Assembly: GCA_024195265.1 (NCBI GenBank)
Contig: JAJLRJ010000009.1
Location: 7,282,997 to 7,346,996, forward strand
Direction: 5' to 3'
DNA: 64,000 nt
Origin: Dendrophyllia cribrosa
Lineage: Eukaryota > Cnidaria > Anthozoa > Scleractinia > Dendrophylliidae
The notes beneath the pieces are model-generated. The model was given only the letters and a program-made list of their open reading frames with translations, ran no database searches and was not told the origin of the DNA. This document shows positions 47,665-62,600 of the stretch, one piece after another (position 1 is the stretch's first letter; each line of letters starts with the position of its first letter). Made by a program: the position numbers and the translations under genes.

Positions 47665-50600
47665 GGGGAAACCAAAAAAAAATTCGTGCAAGGGAAAATG
47701 CCAGGAAAAAAATTCGTGCAAAGTTCAAGGCAAAGAAAAAAATTCATGCAGAAGGAGAAGTCCTATTGTAGTTGTTATTTAGTATATTGTTATTATTGTT
47801 GTTATTATTGTTATATTGTTGTTATTTAATATATAAATTAAAAGCTGCCAACGTGCCTATTGAAAATAGCGCTCTTGGCGTTTCAAAACTTCAAAACATT
47901 CTTGGGGCCTTCCTATACTATTATTTATAAATAGTATTATAAAGGTGACAGGCCAAACACGACTCCCGCTAGTCGCAAAATGTATAAAGAAGCCTTTAGA
48001 AATGCTTTCCCAAGAAGGTCTACGAGATATTTGTTCCCTTTAGATCACCAATATAGAATTGTGACTAGTCACTATTATCTCTGTCTGAGTTTTGCATGCT
48101 CGATATGTATTGTATGACTCTTTGATGATCTTTGGGATAAAAATCTCTTAAGTGACAGGAGATTTTCATGCTGTGTAGCCATTTATGGAATTATTGTTTC
48201 TCTATGCCTTGGTTATGCTAGCTCTCTTGGCATATGTTAGGGCGTCTTTGGCTAACTTTTGTTGCAAGATATGTAGTGATCGGCTGCAGTTTTTGTTATT
48301 GTTATGAATATGCTAGGATCAGTCAATCTCTCAGCCCGTGCAGGGGCGTAGCTACCTGTACGCACGTACGCACGTACGCACGTGCGTACCTGAAAAAGTC
48401 GGGAAAAAAGAAAGATTTGGGACTTGAGGGTGGGGGAGGAGGTAGGGGGAGTGTTTGGAAATTGATTGTGCGTACCTCTGAAAAATTCCTGGCTACGCCC
48501 CCGCCGTGATTTAGTGTCAAAGTCTGCGGTGTGCAAGACTTGTGAGAAAGTGGATCTTTATCACGGATGTAGGCGTCTAAGATCAAAGTCTGAAGCTGCC
48601 GTGTCTCTATTGGAATCATGACTTCTTGCAGTTTATGTTTTACAGTGGCGGATCCAGGGGGAGGGTCGGGGGGGGGGGGAGGGTCGGGGGGGGGGGGGGT
48701 CCGGACCCCCCTTTCAGACCTGTGTCTCCCTTGTGGTTCATAAAAATAATAGAATAAAATTGTTTTATACGTAGTTGTTTCACCTCCACCAATTGACTGA
48801 TTGTTAATTTTTTTGACTTAACAAACGCTTTTCGAGTTTCAGGAGTGCTGGAAATGGCGTTTCAGAGGGTAAAATTGGAAAAATTTCCGGGCAGGCATGA
48901 ACCCGGACCCCCCTTTCAGAAATCCCTGGATCCGCCTCTGTTTTAGCTCCTTGTTTTATATATAGTTCCGTTTCTGAGAAGTGTTTATTGGAGCTTGAAG
49001 AACCTCCGTTGTTTCATCATGGCGTTATTGCATCCCGACATGGCTTGAACAGATATGGTGATCTGTATTGAAATCTCACGGACGCTAGTGAATTCTTACG
49101 TTTTTCTTAAGCAAGACTCGAGTTTCGGTTCTTAGGTGAACCTCATCAGTTGCTCCCATAAGTAACTGTCTCGCGGAATAATATGAAATTATTCCGTTGT
49201 ACATGAAATGTTTGCCGCTTTTGTACTCTTGGGAAGGATCGAATGTTCCGTTTTCTAATTGGCTCGTTTAATTGAACCAATAGCATTGGTGTAGTTTCGA
49301 TCCGACGTTAAGTTGTGTTTCTTTCTGAGGCTTTATTCTTAATTTCATAGCATGTATGATATTTTCTGACACAAAGAACAGTTCTTTTAGTGTTGTAGAG
49401 AGGAGGTCTCGTGTATGTCTCAATGAATTCAAGATACACTGCATATTTTTTCTACAACAGGCGTGTAATTCTGGTGTCACGTTGTGTTTGCTTCATGCGT
49501 TCCATAATAGGATATAGTCTTGTGCAACGTAGCGGACTATTCCTAATATATATTTTTCAAATATACTTAATGGTCAAAAATGGTTTTTAAGTAGTACACC
49601 TTTTTTTAATTAGTAAATGAAAAACAAAGCAATATTTGTCTGAAAAAAAAATTCGTGCAGAGGGTTTCACCTGCAAAAAAAAATCCTGCACATGGGCGAA
49701 AAAAAAAAAATTCGTGCAAGCTGAAAATCCCCCACCCCCCCCCCCCCCCCCCCCCATCACTTTTCTAATGGTCCGTCCCTTATTACCATTCCTTGTGCTA
49801 TCTGCCAAGCGAAACAAAGAATATCTTTCGACAAGAATTCTTCATCATGTGACTTGTCTTCATCGCAGCCGCTTTCAGAGACAACACTGTTTTGTCCAGT
49901 GGGTTTGTCATGGTAATTTATCACTCGCCCCTCCATGTTGAATTCGTTTTCTTCTTCTTCGTGTTCGTAAGCAAAATTTTCATATCTATTCAAAGAAGAG
50001 CAAGCCAAGTCCTTGACATCTTTGGCTTTAGCGCGACCCACAAGTGTTTCCACGCCATTGATCGATTCTTTGCGTACTTTGGTATTTTCAACTGACGATA
50101 CGTTAAGGTTTTGGCCACTGTAAAGTTGCAATTCAATTGCAGTCGAAGTGAGGCATCTACCGCTGTCTTCTACATCCCTTTCCGCATCGATGCCTTTGTC
50201 TGTTGGTTTCGTACTTTCTGTTTTGTTTTCTAGCAATTTGGTATCATCTTTTCCGCAAAGATGCAATTTCGCAGCATCTGATGCAAAGCATTTACCACTT
50301 TCATCATCGTAAAACGTTTTATAGCATCCCTTCAGAAGGAAAATCGAAAGAAACACAGCATAAGCCAGTTGTACAACATTGCAATAATTAAACAAGTAAC
50401 ATATTCCAAACTGTTTGCTTTACATAAATACATGCATGTATAAGAATAATATGAAAACGTTTCTATAACGTCCACTTGGTAGTCGGGTACAGGCGGCGTA
50501 TCCTTTTACAGCACATTCTGATTAGTCTTGATGGTGGATCAATTGCCCACACCAGAAACTATTAAAAATACCATAATACTCTTTAAAGTGCAGGTTTGAG

Positions 50601-53600
50601 TGGTGATTGATGCAAGCCTCATTTTCCCAATTTCTTTTGTTTTCAGCACGAACTACACGTGCTATGCTTCAACTTCGTGGCAATTTGCAAATGGTGCACA
50701 TTTGTATGCGAACACACAATGCTACGTCCTAGCGTTCCTACATGTACTCTGAATTCCATTGTGCCATTCTAACAAAGGAGACTTAAATAATTACACCCCG
50801 GTGAGGCTGAGCCTGGGCATAAAAGAGTATTATGGTATCTTTCGGAGGGGCCAATAGGCCATTTCCGAGTTGCCTTTAGCCTCTCTATCAAAGCGAGGCT
50901 AGGTGCGAAACCATTCATATGAAAATGAGTTTTGATTCACATGCAAATAAAACTTATTTGCATGTGAATGAAAACTCATTTTCGCACCTAGCCTCGCTTT
51001 GATAGAGAGGCTAAAGGCAACTCGGAAATGGCCTATTGTCGGGCTGCTCGACTTGTAAAATGAGCGTGTTTCTCCGTAAGAAAGTTGTGTTTTAAGTGGA
51101 TTTCAAGTGGTTTGTAGCCTGCGGCTGAGTATTTCTGTGTCAAAGGGAAACTAAATACGCATTCCGCACATAGAGTAAATACCGGGAGTAGAAAAGTACA
51201 CATATCAAACTTTGGGCTTAAGGATTTTGGGTTTACAAAAGAAGCTGACATTTTCACTCCTTTTATGGTCATTTTTATTTTCTTTAAGTTTTTAGGCTCT
51301 ATTGTTTGTAAAACAATGGTTAGAAAGAACCGACGCGCAAGCCGACTACCGAAGCGCGAAATTCAAAAATCTTCGTAAGTTGTTAGTGATACAAATCCAA
51401 CCCTTTAGGGGTGGGGTGAAGTATGAATTGTGTAGCTAGGAACGATCTAACGAGTGATGGGTGGGGAAATATCTGCCAAGAGGGAGTCTTGTCTCATACG
51501 GCAGCATTGTAACTTGTTGCCTTTTGCGTTGTGTCCTTAATGATTTCTAAACTGCGTCTTTTTTTACAAAAACATTTATAAACTGTCTGTCTGAGACTTA
51601 TGCACTTGGAAGGATTAGAACTTAGTTATGTATGAACAGTTTGGTGAATTAAAGCCTGGCAAAGTGAATTATTGAAATAGAATTTTGAAGGGTTTTATAA
51701 AAGACGTGAGCACGGTTAATCGCTTAGTTCACCGTTTATCGATTATAATTACCAAGAACCATATTACGAGCAACTCAAGTTCACTAAGTTTAAAAACAGT
51801 CTTAAATAACAACAATACAAAACAAATGTATCTATCAAGCCTTGTTTATCACAACTATAATTCTTAAAGCGTATTCAAACTTTGCGCGTTATCACGCTTT
51901 TGTTGTAAAATATCGTTAACGTGACAAAGTCAGAGATGATACAGCATTGATTCCCTGTTGCTTCTTCCGATCCGCGAGAGAGTTTTGAAAGACAAATCGT
52001 CAATTCGTCCAAATAATTATGAACCACAGACTATAGTGTTTACATTCTCACAGCATGACTTAGTGTCGAACGTAAAAGGGAATTTTTGAAATAGATTGGT
52101 TTGGTGACCTGGAATTACGAACATGTCGCAATTTAAATAGCTGTCACCAAATTAAATGCTATTTAAGAAATGTTGTTAGGAGATGATGTTATCAAAGTCG
52201 TTGATGACGTAAAGATCACGTTGTATTTCTCATTTAATTAAAATTGAAGTTTTCCAGCTTGCGTCATTGAAAATTGATTATGCTGTTAGCGGCAAATGTT
52301 ATCATTGGAGAACAGTTTGTACTTAGATAGGAGTGACCCAGAGTGACCTTTAGTTACTTTTTAACCCGTGAATACGCGCATGCGTAATAAACGGGTTATC
52401 GGTAACGGAGACATATGCAAATGAGCACTCGCTCACTCCTTTCATCAGCTGAAAACTTAGTGACGTAATGCTTTGTTACGAATGCATTTTGTAACAAGAA
52501 TAACGTGAATCCGACGATAACAATAGCTAAATTGTTGTAAACGAATATAAACAACAATAAGCTTAACGATGTTTCGCATTTGGAGTCTTTAATGCAACGT
52601 TAAAATCGATCTAAAAGGATTTTTCAACGGAGACACGCGTTTTGATGCGTATCTACCTTGAAGTAATTAAATTTATCCTGTTCTAAAGGCCCTGTCACAC
52701 TATTGCGTATTAAAGAAACGTATGAGTTGCGTATGGAAATTCATAAAATAATTTTCATACGCACAAAATTCCCTTGAAAATACAGCGTATGACCAGCGTA
52801 CCTGACTTATGAGTAACGACCTCTGGCGTAACTCTCGCGTATTCAGCGTATGCCTAGCGTATGTTTAGCGTATAAACCATACGTCCGAATACGCACAAAA
52901 TTTTTAAGCATGCTTAAAAAAAATTTTCTGCTTCGCCGTATGCCAGCGTATGCCACCGTATGCGACCCTGCTTGAAACGTATACAACCTATGCCTAACCA
53001 CCGCTTAACGTATGTCAGCGTATACCAGCGTATGAGTGATATTTTTCATACGCTGGCATACGCTAGTACGATACGCAATAGTGTGACAGAGCCATAAGTC
53101 AGTGATCACGGTGGCCGAATGGTGTAAAGCGCGGAATGACAGCCGAAAAGCCCGCGGTTCAAGTATCGCTCGCGCCGTCCGCTTTTTTTTCTTCTTCTTC
53201 GGACTGAACATTATGAAAGTTATGTGCTGTATTTTTCTTTTTGCGTTTGTCAAAAATCCTTACGTTTAATTAAAAAAAAAAAAATTTTGAACCATGTCAG
53301 TGTGAAAACATAAGCTTACCACAATATTGAGTTACGCGTAAACATTTCTTATTCACGGGTTGGCTCTTAGGAGCCTTTGATCATATATAAATAAATCGAC
53401 TAGAAAAATGTGTCTCGCAAAACCTCTTAAAGGCTAAGAGGACGATTCACCGTTCATCCTTTTCTCGTATATTTTAATAGACAAATTCGGCTAACGCATT
53501 GTTGTACCCAATATTTCCATATAATTTCCATGTCAATGCTTCATTGATATAGAAATATGACGAACAAAAAGTTCTAATCCCAAAAGGTTTGAATTGGGTA

Positions 53601-56600
53601 CAACAATGCGTTAGCCGAAATAACAATTTAAACCCCTCATAGAGTGATTCAAAGGAGTGTTTTAATGAATAATTTATTTGTAATGGTAAAGGTTGAAAAT
53701 ATCATAGTCTATTTATCAGGTGGTGTACGTTCCCCTAATAAATTGCATTTATTCCTATGCACAGTCCAGCCTGTAAAGATTTCTCGATTGGTCTGAAAGA
53801 TAATAATATACAAAAAAACATGAAACCCTATATCAAGCAGTTTTTTAGCGGCACGTAACCATCTAGATTGTGATGCTCCATTTTTCATGGCCTTTACTAA
53901 TATTCTGTAGTCATAAATCCTACCTTTTTTCTCTTGTTTCTTAGCCAGTGTTGTAGATCTCCGTACGGAACATATTCTAGCAGCAGAAAGATGGGGTTTG
54001 AGTTAACCCAACAGCCCAGCATGCTCACAACATTCTTGTGATAGCCAATCGACTTCATGATCTCAATTTCCTCCAGAAGCTGTTCTCTGGCTTCTTCATC
54101 TGACTTGTCTAAGGACAATATTAAAATTTTGAAACTTTTGATTTGTGGGAAGTTTCGATTGAAGTAAATTTTTAAACACTGAGGCAGTAAAATAGTCATG
54201 TTGTTTTCCGACCAATCAGACGAATGATCAAATCCAATACAATATTAAGGTGGCTCGACTGGGTTTTTGGCGACATACATTGTAGCATCCCAACTTTGAA
54301 CGGCTGATACTTCACTGTCTGAGCTCGGTCGGGCAAGCTGCAGCTTCGATCACACATGTACTAGGGATGAAATGAACTTTTGAAAAAAGTAGATTTAATT
54401 GACATCGGTGTTACCATAACAACGATATGATGACGTCATGGTTCTTGCATATTAGTAATTTTCTCAACATCCAGAACTAAACTTTTAAAACGACTGTACA
54501 CTGTATGCCTCTTACAGTCTAGATGTATGTCTTCAAGACTGCAAAGTTTATAAAATTTCCATGAGAGCGTTTTCGAAAATAACTGGGTGGAATATTTTCC
54601 ACCAAAAATTAAAAAATTCGCATTACTTTCTGTTAATTCGTCGATGCCAGCGTTTTCCTGACAAATTGAAACAATATTCTTACCATATATTACTCATGTG
54701 CCATAAAACCACTTTCCTTTTAGGTCTCATCCTGTTTGCCTTACTAGATTTCAGTTGATGTGATCAAAAGCAATGTCTTAAATATGCACATTTTTCTCAC
54801 AGAAGTAACACTTTTGTTAGGGAAGCGTTTATTTAAAAACTAGTCAATGAAATTTTTTTAAAATCTTTTGACCTACATGTAATACACTATCTTAGTAAAT
54901 TCCAAGTTCATTAAATCATTTTGAGAGCGCAAAATAAAATTAAAATTACAGGGTACTTTTGCATTCGTCTTCCAAAGTGTATCTTAAATGACCTTTTAAG
55001 TCTCGCCATTCTGTGCAGGGAAGTTATACATTTGAGCACCGAAAGCTTAATTTTAAGTCTCACCGCGCCGATTCCAACAGATTAAGTCTTTCTGTGGAAT
55101 TTAAGTTCGGTGCAAGGCTACAATCACTGATAATATCTTGGAACACTGTCAGTTTCAAGTCTGTCCCTCCTTCTCCCAACCATACAATGTTGTTTGAAAA
55201 TGGAATGAAATCCCTCGTTCCTTGTGTATGCGGGCCAACATCAGCAGCATCGGAACGGGAAGCAGCGTCCCAACGACTTGTGACATCATGATTGGAGACG
55301 TTGGCGAAAATAAGTAAGTGCCTCTTTTGGCGAAAACCATCAGCTGATTTGTACAGAAAGCTTAAGTTTAAATGATGTTCAACCCAGTGAGTATAAATTC
55401 CCTGTTACTTTTGCTAAATGTGACCTTTAATTTTCTCAGTTTACAATGAATCTTTTCAAACGCTTATCATGGTAGATCACCGAGTTGTGTTCTACACGTT
55501 TATCTTTCCGTGATCCAAGTTCTATCATGTTCGGGAACAGGTTAATTTCTACAACTCAGATGCAGTGAGTTTTTGCAAATACAAACCTGAAAAGCAAAGC
55601 GCTGTCAGCCGTGATTTAGGGTTTTCCAAGTAAACTATGGTACTCAGCAAAATATATGTGCGCAACCTGAAAGGGCGCGTTACACTTTTCAACCTCTTAT
55701 GAGTTTCTGATACAACTGAGGATATTTTAAACTGAAAACCTTAAAAGGTACGAGACAGCCAGCGAATTTTGATTTCACAAGTACACAACGACAGAACACT
55801 TAAATCGATTCAAATCGACATTACCTTCTAAGACTTTAACAGCTACTGTCCGGCCTTCTTTAAAATCGACCGTCTGGGTTCTGCATTTGTAAAACACCTC
55901 TATTCCAGGTGATTCTCTGAATACGCCCCGAAACACTTTGCCAAATGCACCACGGCCAATCTCCTCCTTAAATTCGACCTGCTCCGGTAGAACTTCCCAT
56001 CGTAGTAGAGGAATGATGGTCGACTTGGACCTGAAAAAAGAACGTTTATGTGAAAAAACAGGAGCCCATAATCCCGGAGCTCGAGCGTGCAACTTCCATA
56101 CTGCGCCTGTGAAACGGCGTTTTTACAAGTAGGTTTATTTTTAGATAAGCCTTTCCCGTGAATTGGTTTCGGAAAACCAATCACAAGCAATTGCATAATT
56201 AATAACATTCACATATTCACATAGCGACTGGAAATCAGACATTCGCCACACAGGAATGTGAACATGTGAATAGTTATTAATTATGTAATTGCTTGTGATT
56301 GGCTTTCCGAAACCAATTCGCGGGAAAGGCTTATCTAAAAATAAACCTACATGTAAAAACGCCGTTGCACGAATTTATGGCAGTTGCACGCTCCGGGTAA
56401 TGGGCTCCTGGAAAAAACTAATGCACTTATACATGGCGAAATAAAAGGGACATTAAAGGCAAGTTAAGGCTATAGTATATACCTTCGGGGGTATTTCCAG
56501 TATAACAGCTCTTGCGTCTCATGATCAGTACTCATGATACCTTAACCCCTTATCAAATTGAAGCTTATAGTCTGGCTATCTAGATACAGCTCTTATTTTC

Positions 56601-59600
56601 CAATACGAAGTTTAATTGGAAGCGTTTAAATCAGCTTTTAAAAGCTACAACTCAAAACGATTATTATATTTTGCTAATCTAATTTGTTCTAGGGTTGCCG
56701 GAGCCGAAGCTTTAAAAAAATGTGTCTGCGTTTTTCCATATTTAATTTGCAGTGAAAAGTTACAGAAACTTTTCAAAATAGGGCGATAAAAGACTGGAGT
56801 TATCGCGCGGAAATGGCTCTACTGTATAATAAAAAAAGTTTTCAAAAATTAACAATTCCTCAAAACTGATTTTGTCATTATATGTTAACTAAGCTACCGA
56901 TTGCTTTTATATACCGAAGAACAGCAATAAAAAATAATAAAAGGAATTGTTTTAGAAAACAAATTCAATCATTTTTTATAAATCACTAGACTAAAAACAT
57001 ATAAATAAAAACTTCGTCACCCACTCATGCGAATTACAATAGACACCCGACTTCGATAAAGGATTTCATTCGCAGGCCGAAGCAACCAAATTTAAAAACG
57101 AGACCAAAAGACATCGTGAAAGCGAGGTCAAAGTATATATCAGTTCCCGGCTGACAAAAGGCCGCTGTAAAATCTGCGGGGCGGCTAAATTGATGTCGAA
57201 ACAGAGAAAAAGACAAAAACTCGACTTATTCCACCTAACACAAAATTAGGAGCGTCCTCCTTCGTTGACTGACGTGAAGTGTAATGCGAAAAGGTGCAAC
57301 GCGAAAACACATCCGGTCTCACGTAGAATTTGCCCGACTCCCCGCTGTATCTTGGTCAATTTATACGTGCCAATTATAGAATGGCATGACTATTACAATT
57401 TCATACCACGTTCAGCACCATGGAAAATGAAATGCAATTACACTGGATATTTTTGACAAATTACCTCCTGGACTGAGCCAGTTGCTTTTTTATCTGCGCT
57501 TTTCTTCGAAGCCAGAAAATCACCAACAATATTGCTATGATAAGGACAACGATCCCTGCTACCAAACTAGCATACTGCGGGGCTGAAAGGCTACCACTCT
57601 TGTCACTCTTTGAGGATGGAGATGGTCCTGGGTGTTTATCTAAAGGTATTACAAAGACAAAGTATTTGTTATAGAAGATTTCATTACCTATTGATTTAAA
57701 GGAAAATAAGCATTTTTTTATCAACATCCCAATAAATGTGCTCCATGTTGTTGTATATTCAAATAATTCACTGTGTATCAAACGACACTCGCGCCATTCG
57801 AATTATCTCTTTAATAAACTTAAGAAGCACTTGAAAATGAAAAATAACACAATTATGTCACCAGGGTAATTTTATAAAGTCCAGAGCGTCCCAAAAAAGT
57901 TCCAACTAAATTATTCTTACTTACCCCACCCTCGCCCCAGTTATATATGTTAATCCTTGGAAACTTACCTGAGTTAATTTTGCTTGTCCACGACCTTGAT
58001 CGGTCACTTTGTCCCAGCTCATTCCAGGCAGACATTTCGATCGTGTACCACGTATCACATCTTAACGATAGTGCATAGCGAGTCTCCATCACCTCAGTAA
58101 CGTTAACTTCGTGCCAGGGTGTTCCCGTTTCTTGTACTCTGTAGTAAACTGAGTACATGGTCAGCGGACATCCGTTATCAGGAGGGGCGTCCCATGTAAG
58201 ATTAACGCCGCAGCTAAATGTTTCTGTTTCTTTGTTGTTTATAGTAGGAGGTGAAGGTTTTTCTGAAAATATTGGGTTTAAAATTGAGTTAACTGGACGA
58301 AAACATTGCAATAGTTCGATCTTTTTGTTTACGTTTAGGTAGAGATAGATAGCGAACGTGTTTGAACCACACGGAATGAGACAACCAACCGAACTCAATA
58401 ACTGTTTTATCACTCTACTAGTGAGCTTATTTTTTACAATTTGCTTTTGTAATCAGTGACAGCTACGTTTAAATTAATTTAAATACATTTAAAGTATGTT
58501 AAGATTTATTTACAAACACCAGCCTAATCTCAAAAGAAACCCAAAGGTAGAACGTACGATATTAAAAGGTTAATTTTTTTATAATGATTTGTTAGCGAAT
58601 TCACAAGGAAATTTTATTGACGGGGTCATTTCATTTTGGCTCATAGGCGGAACTAACTCGGTCAATTGATGAGACACGCTCCATCACTTTCCAGCTTTTT
58701 TAGTTAGCCACACTGGAAATTAGGTACCTACCATGCATCAAACAACATAACAACTGCGAACATTATCATCACATTTACCTCCGCTGGTTTTGAAGTTCCA
58801 TATCCGGCTGTCATTCAGTTCAAGCTCTCTTAGTGCATTAATAGAAGTAACTGCTACTTCATACTCTTTCCTACAGCTAAGGTGTAAGGTGTGGTTGGTC
58901 GCATTAGCATTCACGGTAACCGAGGTCCAGTTACTTTCCCCCACTGACGAAATGACTTGTCTGTAGAAGACATTATACCCCACAACAGGGCACGCTAGGG
59001 GTTCCAGGGGTTCCCATCTGACAACAAACGTCCCTCCTGCCACTTCCTTCGCCTTGTTTACGATCACAGGGGCACCTAGAAAAGATTGTAAAGTTGAATT
59101 CCGGTTATAAGCCTAAAATAGATCATTTTCAAATTATAAATCAAGATACAAGATACGGCATTATGTTACAACAATTGTCTCCATTTCTTAAACCATTTAT
59201 TTTGGAAAGCATATTAAAAATTTGTCAATATAGAGCATTTTTAAAAATAGCATTTGAGAGCGTGTATAGCTTAGTTGACATGTGTCGGATTCACAGCACT
59301 TCTCGCGAAACATCTCTGGTTGAAGTTGATTCTGAAGTTGAATTTTTGTTAAAATGAAATAAATGACAAAAAAAATAACTCATTTGATTTCATACATGTA
59401 CGTGTTATTCAACATCGTTGCCACTCTTTCAGGAAATGATTATTATATGTTTTACTTAGAGTGTTGTTAGTGTTCAATTATAATTTCATTCTGTACTTGC
59501 GTAACAACATCTGAGAATTAAATGTCTATAGCCTCGACAGAATGTTTTATGGAGAGAATTAAAGTCACTCATCGAACTAAGAAATCTCTTTTCTCCTCAC

Positions 59601-62600
59601 CCGCAACACAATGTTGAAATCCTTAAATTGCTTTAAACGTCTGATGCATGTTTGACTCCAGAATGTCAAAACTGACCAGGGGAAGGGGATTATATGAAAA
59701 AAAGTGATGGAGAAAAAGTGCGAAATATTCCAAACCAGTTTGCTACGATTACAGCTGTTGGAACTTATTCATTGTTCGCTCACATGAGAACGAATGCTAA
59801 AATCAAGGGAAACCAGAAGGAAGCAATTAAAATATTTAATTAACATAAGATCAATACACTTGCGGTGGGATTTGCACGCAAACCAAGATAATTTTTCTAC
59901 TAATTCGATCACTTCATTTCCACCTAACAAGTTCACAGTACTGCATACGAATGGGATATGAAAGACAGAACAGTTTGTATCAAAGCAAGGTCACTTCCAG
60001 CCTGGCTTCCACTCAAAGGCAAGGTCACTAAGCGACAATGCTGCGCGATTTGTTTAGCATTGTAAAAACATAAAAACGTAAAAACATGATGAAAATAATA
60101 TGTTAATAATGCTTTTCTCATGCTAACTGGGTAAATTTACATCTAAAAAGCTCGAAGGTCTGTATTCTAACAAGGTCAACTTCACCCTCGCTTCCGCTCA
60201 AAGGCCAGGACAGTAAGAAGACAACTGTAAAATGGTATATTGCTAACGCTTAAACGTCATCTTTTGAATCCATTTGCGGTGGTGGCCATTTTACTTTATG
60301 ACTTAGTTGATACCATATGTACTCCCTTATCGACCAAGCACCTCAATTTGTTTACAGGATTAAACCCTTGACCAAATTGAAAAACGCGTTGCTTGTCACG
60401 GCTCAAACAGCGACTACAAACTAGGTTGGTAGTTACCCCTTCCTGTTTTAAAGTTCCATATCCATCTGTCACTGAATTCACTCTCCTTATGCGCGTTCCG
60501 TGAAACTGCTATTTCATACTCTTTCCAACAACTTAGGTGCAGGGTGTGGTTCGTAGCATTTCTATCCACAGCGACGAAGCTCCAGTTACCATTCCTCGCC
60601 GATGATATCACTTCTCTGTAGTAGACGTTGAACGTCACAACTGGACACGACCCGTCCATGGGGGGCTCCCACCGGACTACAGTGGTTCCTCCTGCTACTT
60701 CCTTGACCTTGTTTACAATTAAAGGAACACCTAGATGAAATCATAAGCGATAAAATGAGTACATGTTTTATTGATGTAGCATACTTTTTTACAAGTGGTA
60801 CTGTAAGAATCTAGAATTCAGTTACGATGGCATCATAACATACATGAATTATTTCCTTTCAATGAAACTTTGGCAATATTCTCTTGCCTCGCCAATTTGA
60901 ACTGGGAGAAGACCCAGGGGACGAGAACCCCAATATACTACAAATCATGACAAGGAATCAGAGAATTAACTCTGTGTGTAAATTATAGTGCTAAGGTAAA
61001 CCTATAAATTTCCCTGTACTGAGCGTAAGCCCTAGTAAGGAAATGAGGGACCACACGAGGGAAAGAAAAAATGTTTTGACCTCGGTGGGATTCGAATCCA
61101 CGACCTCCGGATTAGATCTTCTGTCGCTCTACCGCTTGCGCCACGAGGCCGTACGGGAGCTGATCGTGGGTAATAAGGTGGTAATTATTTACTACAAATC
61201 ATGGTCCTCCAATCAAATTCCACAAAACTAGTCAGCACTAAATAACAGCGTCACAACAGCACAAGCCATGACCGTTCCCATATGCCTTTGGTTATAGCAT
61301 TATAAGAAAACGTAATTTTTGAACACATAGCAGTTAAGTTACCTTTCTCCATTTAAATTTAAAAAGCCGCCTCTACGAATTCAGCTCCTGGACAAATCAG
61401 TCACAGACAAACTAAGCAAATTGGAACAATTGCAAAGTAGAGGGCGTTGCCGTTGTCGTTGCTTAAGCTCTCTATTGTCGCTGTGGTATAGGGTTTCGCG
61501 TTCGTTGTGTTCGTTCGTTTGTTGTTTTTGTAATCGTTGCGTCTAATAAAGTCTGGGTCGTAGTTGTCAAGGTACCTGGTTTCGAACGATGACTGGTCTA
61601 GTTATTTGTCGGTATGCGAGTTGGTTTCCTGTATATTGTTATCTGTACTTTTTTATCGTTTCGGCATACTAGACAGTCTAGAAAAAGAATCTTATTGCCT
61701 AGTAAACTGTATGTCAGCGTTTTGTCTGTTGACATGTTGGTGTAAGTTCTGTATCACAACCATCAAACTATACGGACTACCGAAACTACACACCTAACAT
61801 ACCGATGCGACCCACAGTCTCATTCTTTGGGTCCCCGACATACCAACTGTGAAAGCTATACTTGACTACTATACTGCAACCCTTGACAGGCGAATCTTAA
61901 GAAACCAATCAACAATCTACTGAGAACTTTATTGACGCTATGAAAACAGTACAGATACCTGACGACCACAAACTAGTTTCTTTTGACGTAAAACCACTGT
62001 TTACCAGTATACCGCTTCAGGTGGCTCTGGAATTTACTGAGACAGCCACCAAGAACTCCACTTTTAAACTACCGCTACCGACTGACGACATCATGGACTT
62101 GCCTTTCTTGGACATATCTTCAGTGCAACGGCAAACACTGCAAACAGTTACACGGAACAGCTACGGGCTCACTGGTTTCGGTTGTGGTTTTTGTTGCTGC
62201 AGTTGATGCTGCAGTTGATGCAAAACAAGTTGATGCAAAACAAGCCCTTGTCACATACAAACAAACAGTACCACTTTGGTTACGCTTCGTAGACGACACC
62301 TTCACCGCTGTGCACAAAGACGATTTTTTTAAAAAACTAGACTAACTCGGACGATCACACTCGATGGACTACTGTTACACCTGCCGGATTCAAACTATTT
62401 ACAACGTTTTAAAGTGCCCCTGTGATCAAATTTTTGATTTTCATTTTTTTACATTTTCGTGTACAATTAGACTTTCTTACTCATCTTGCCAAATTTCAAT
62501 CCATTACGAACATCAGAAGTCATTTTATTTTAACATTTATTTCCGAGAATTTACGGCCGCCATTAATCAACCTTGTTCCAAGGCTTGGTTGCGAATGGGA

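Larger units (their letters stand above)
47611..49780. repeat. 2.17-kb element with poly-G terminal inverted repeats, abutting a splice donor
   Basis: Begins GGGACGGACCATTAGAAAAG and ends with CTTTTCTAATGGTCCGTCCC. Both ends then run into G/C homopolymers and AAAAAAAATTCGTGCA words. TTA lies on both outer sides, fitting a 3-bp target duplication as in PIF/Harbinger elements. The interior has two smaller hAT-like elements but no transposase. Confidence 0.8.

Noticed and set aside
49636..49941. Frame with polyproline run
   Set aside because: Created by the C homopolymer at the end of the 47611-49780 element; it overlaps a real exon on the other strand.
61078..61150. Functional tRNA-Arg(TCT)
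   Set aside because: Anticodon stem has two mismatches and U33 is absent; better explained as a SINE head.
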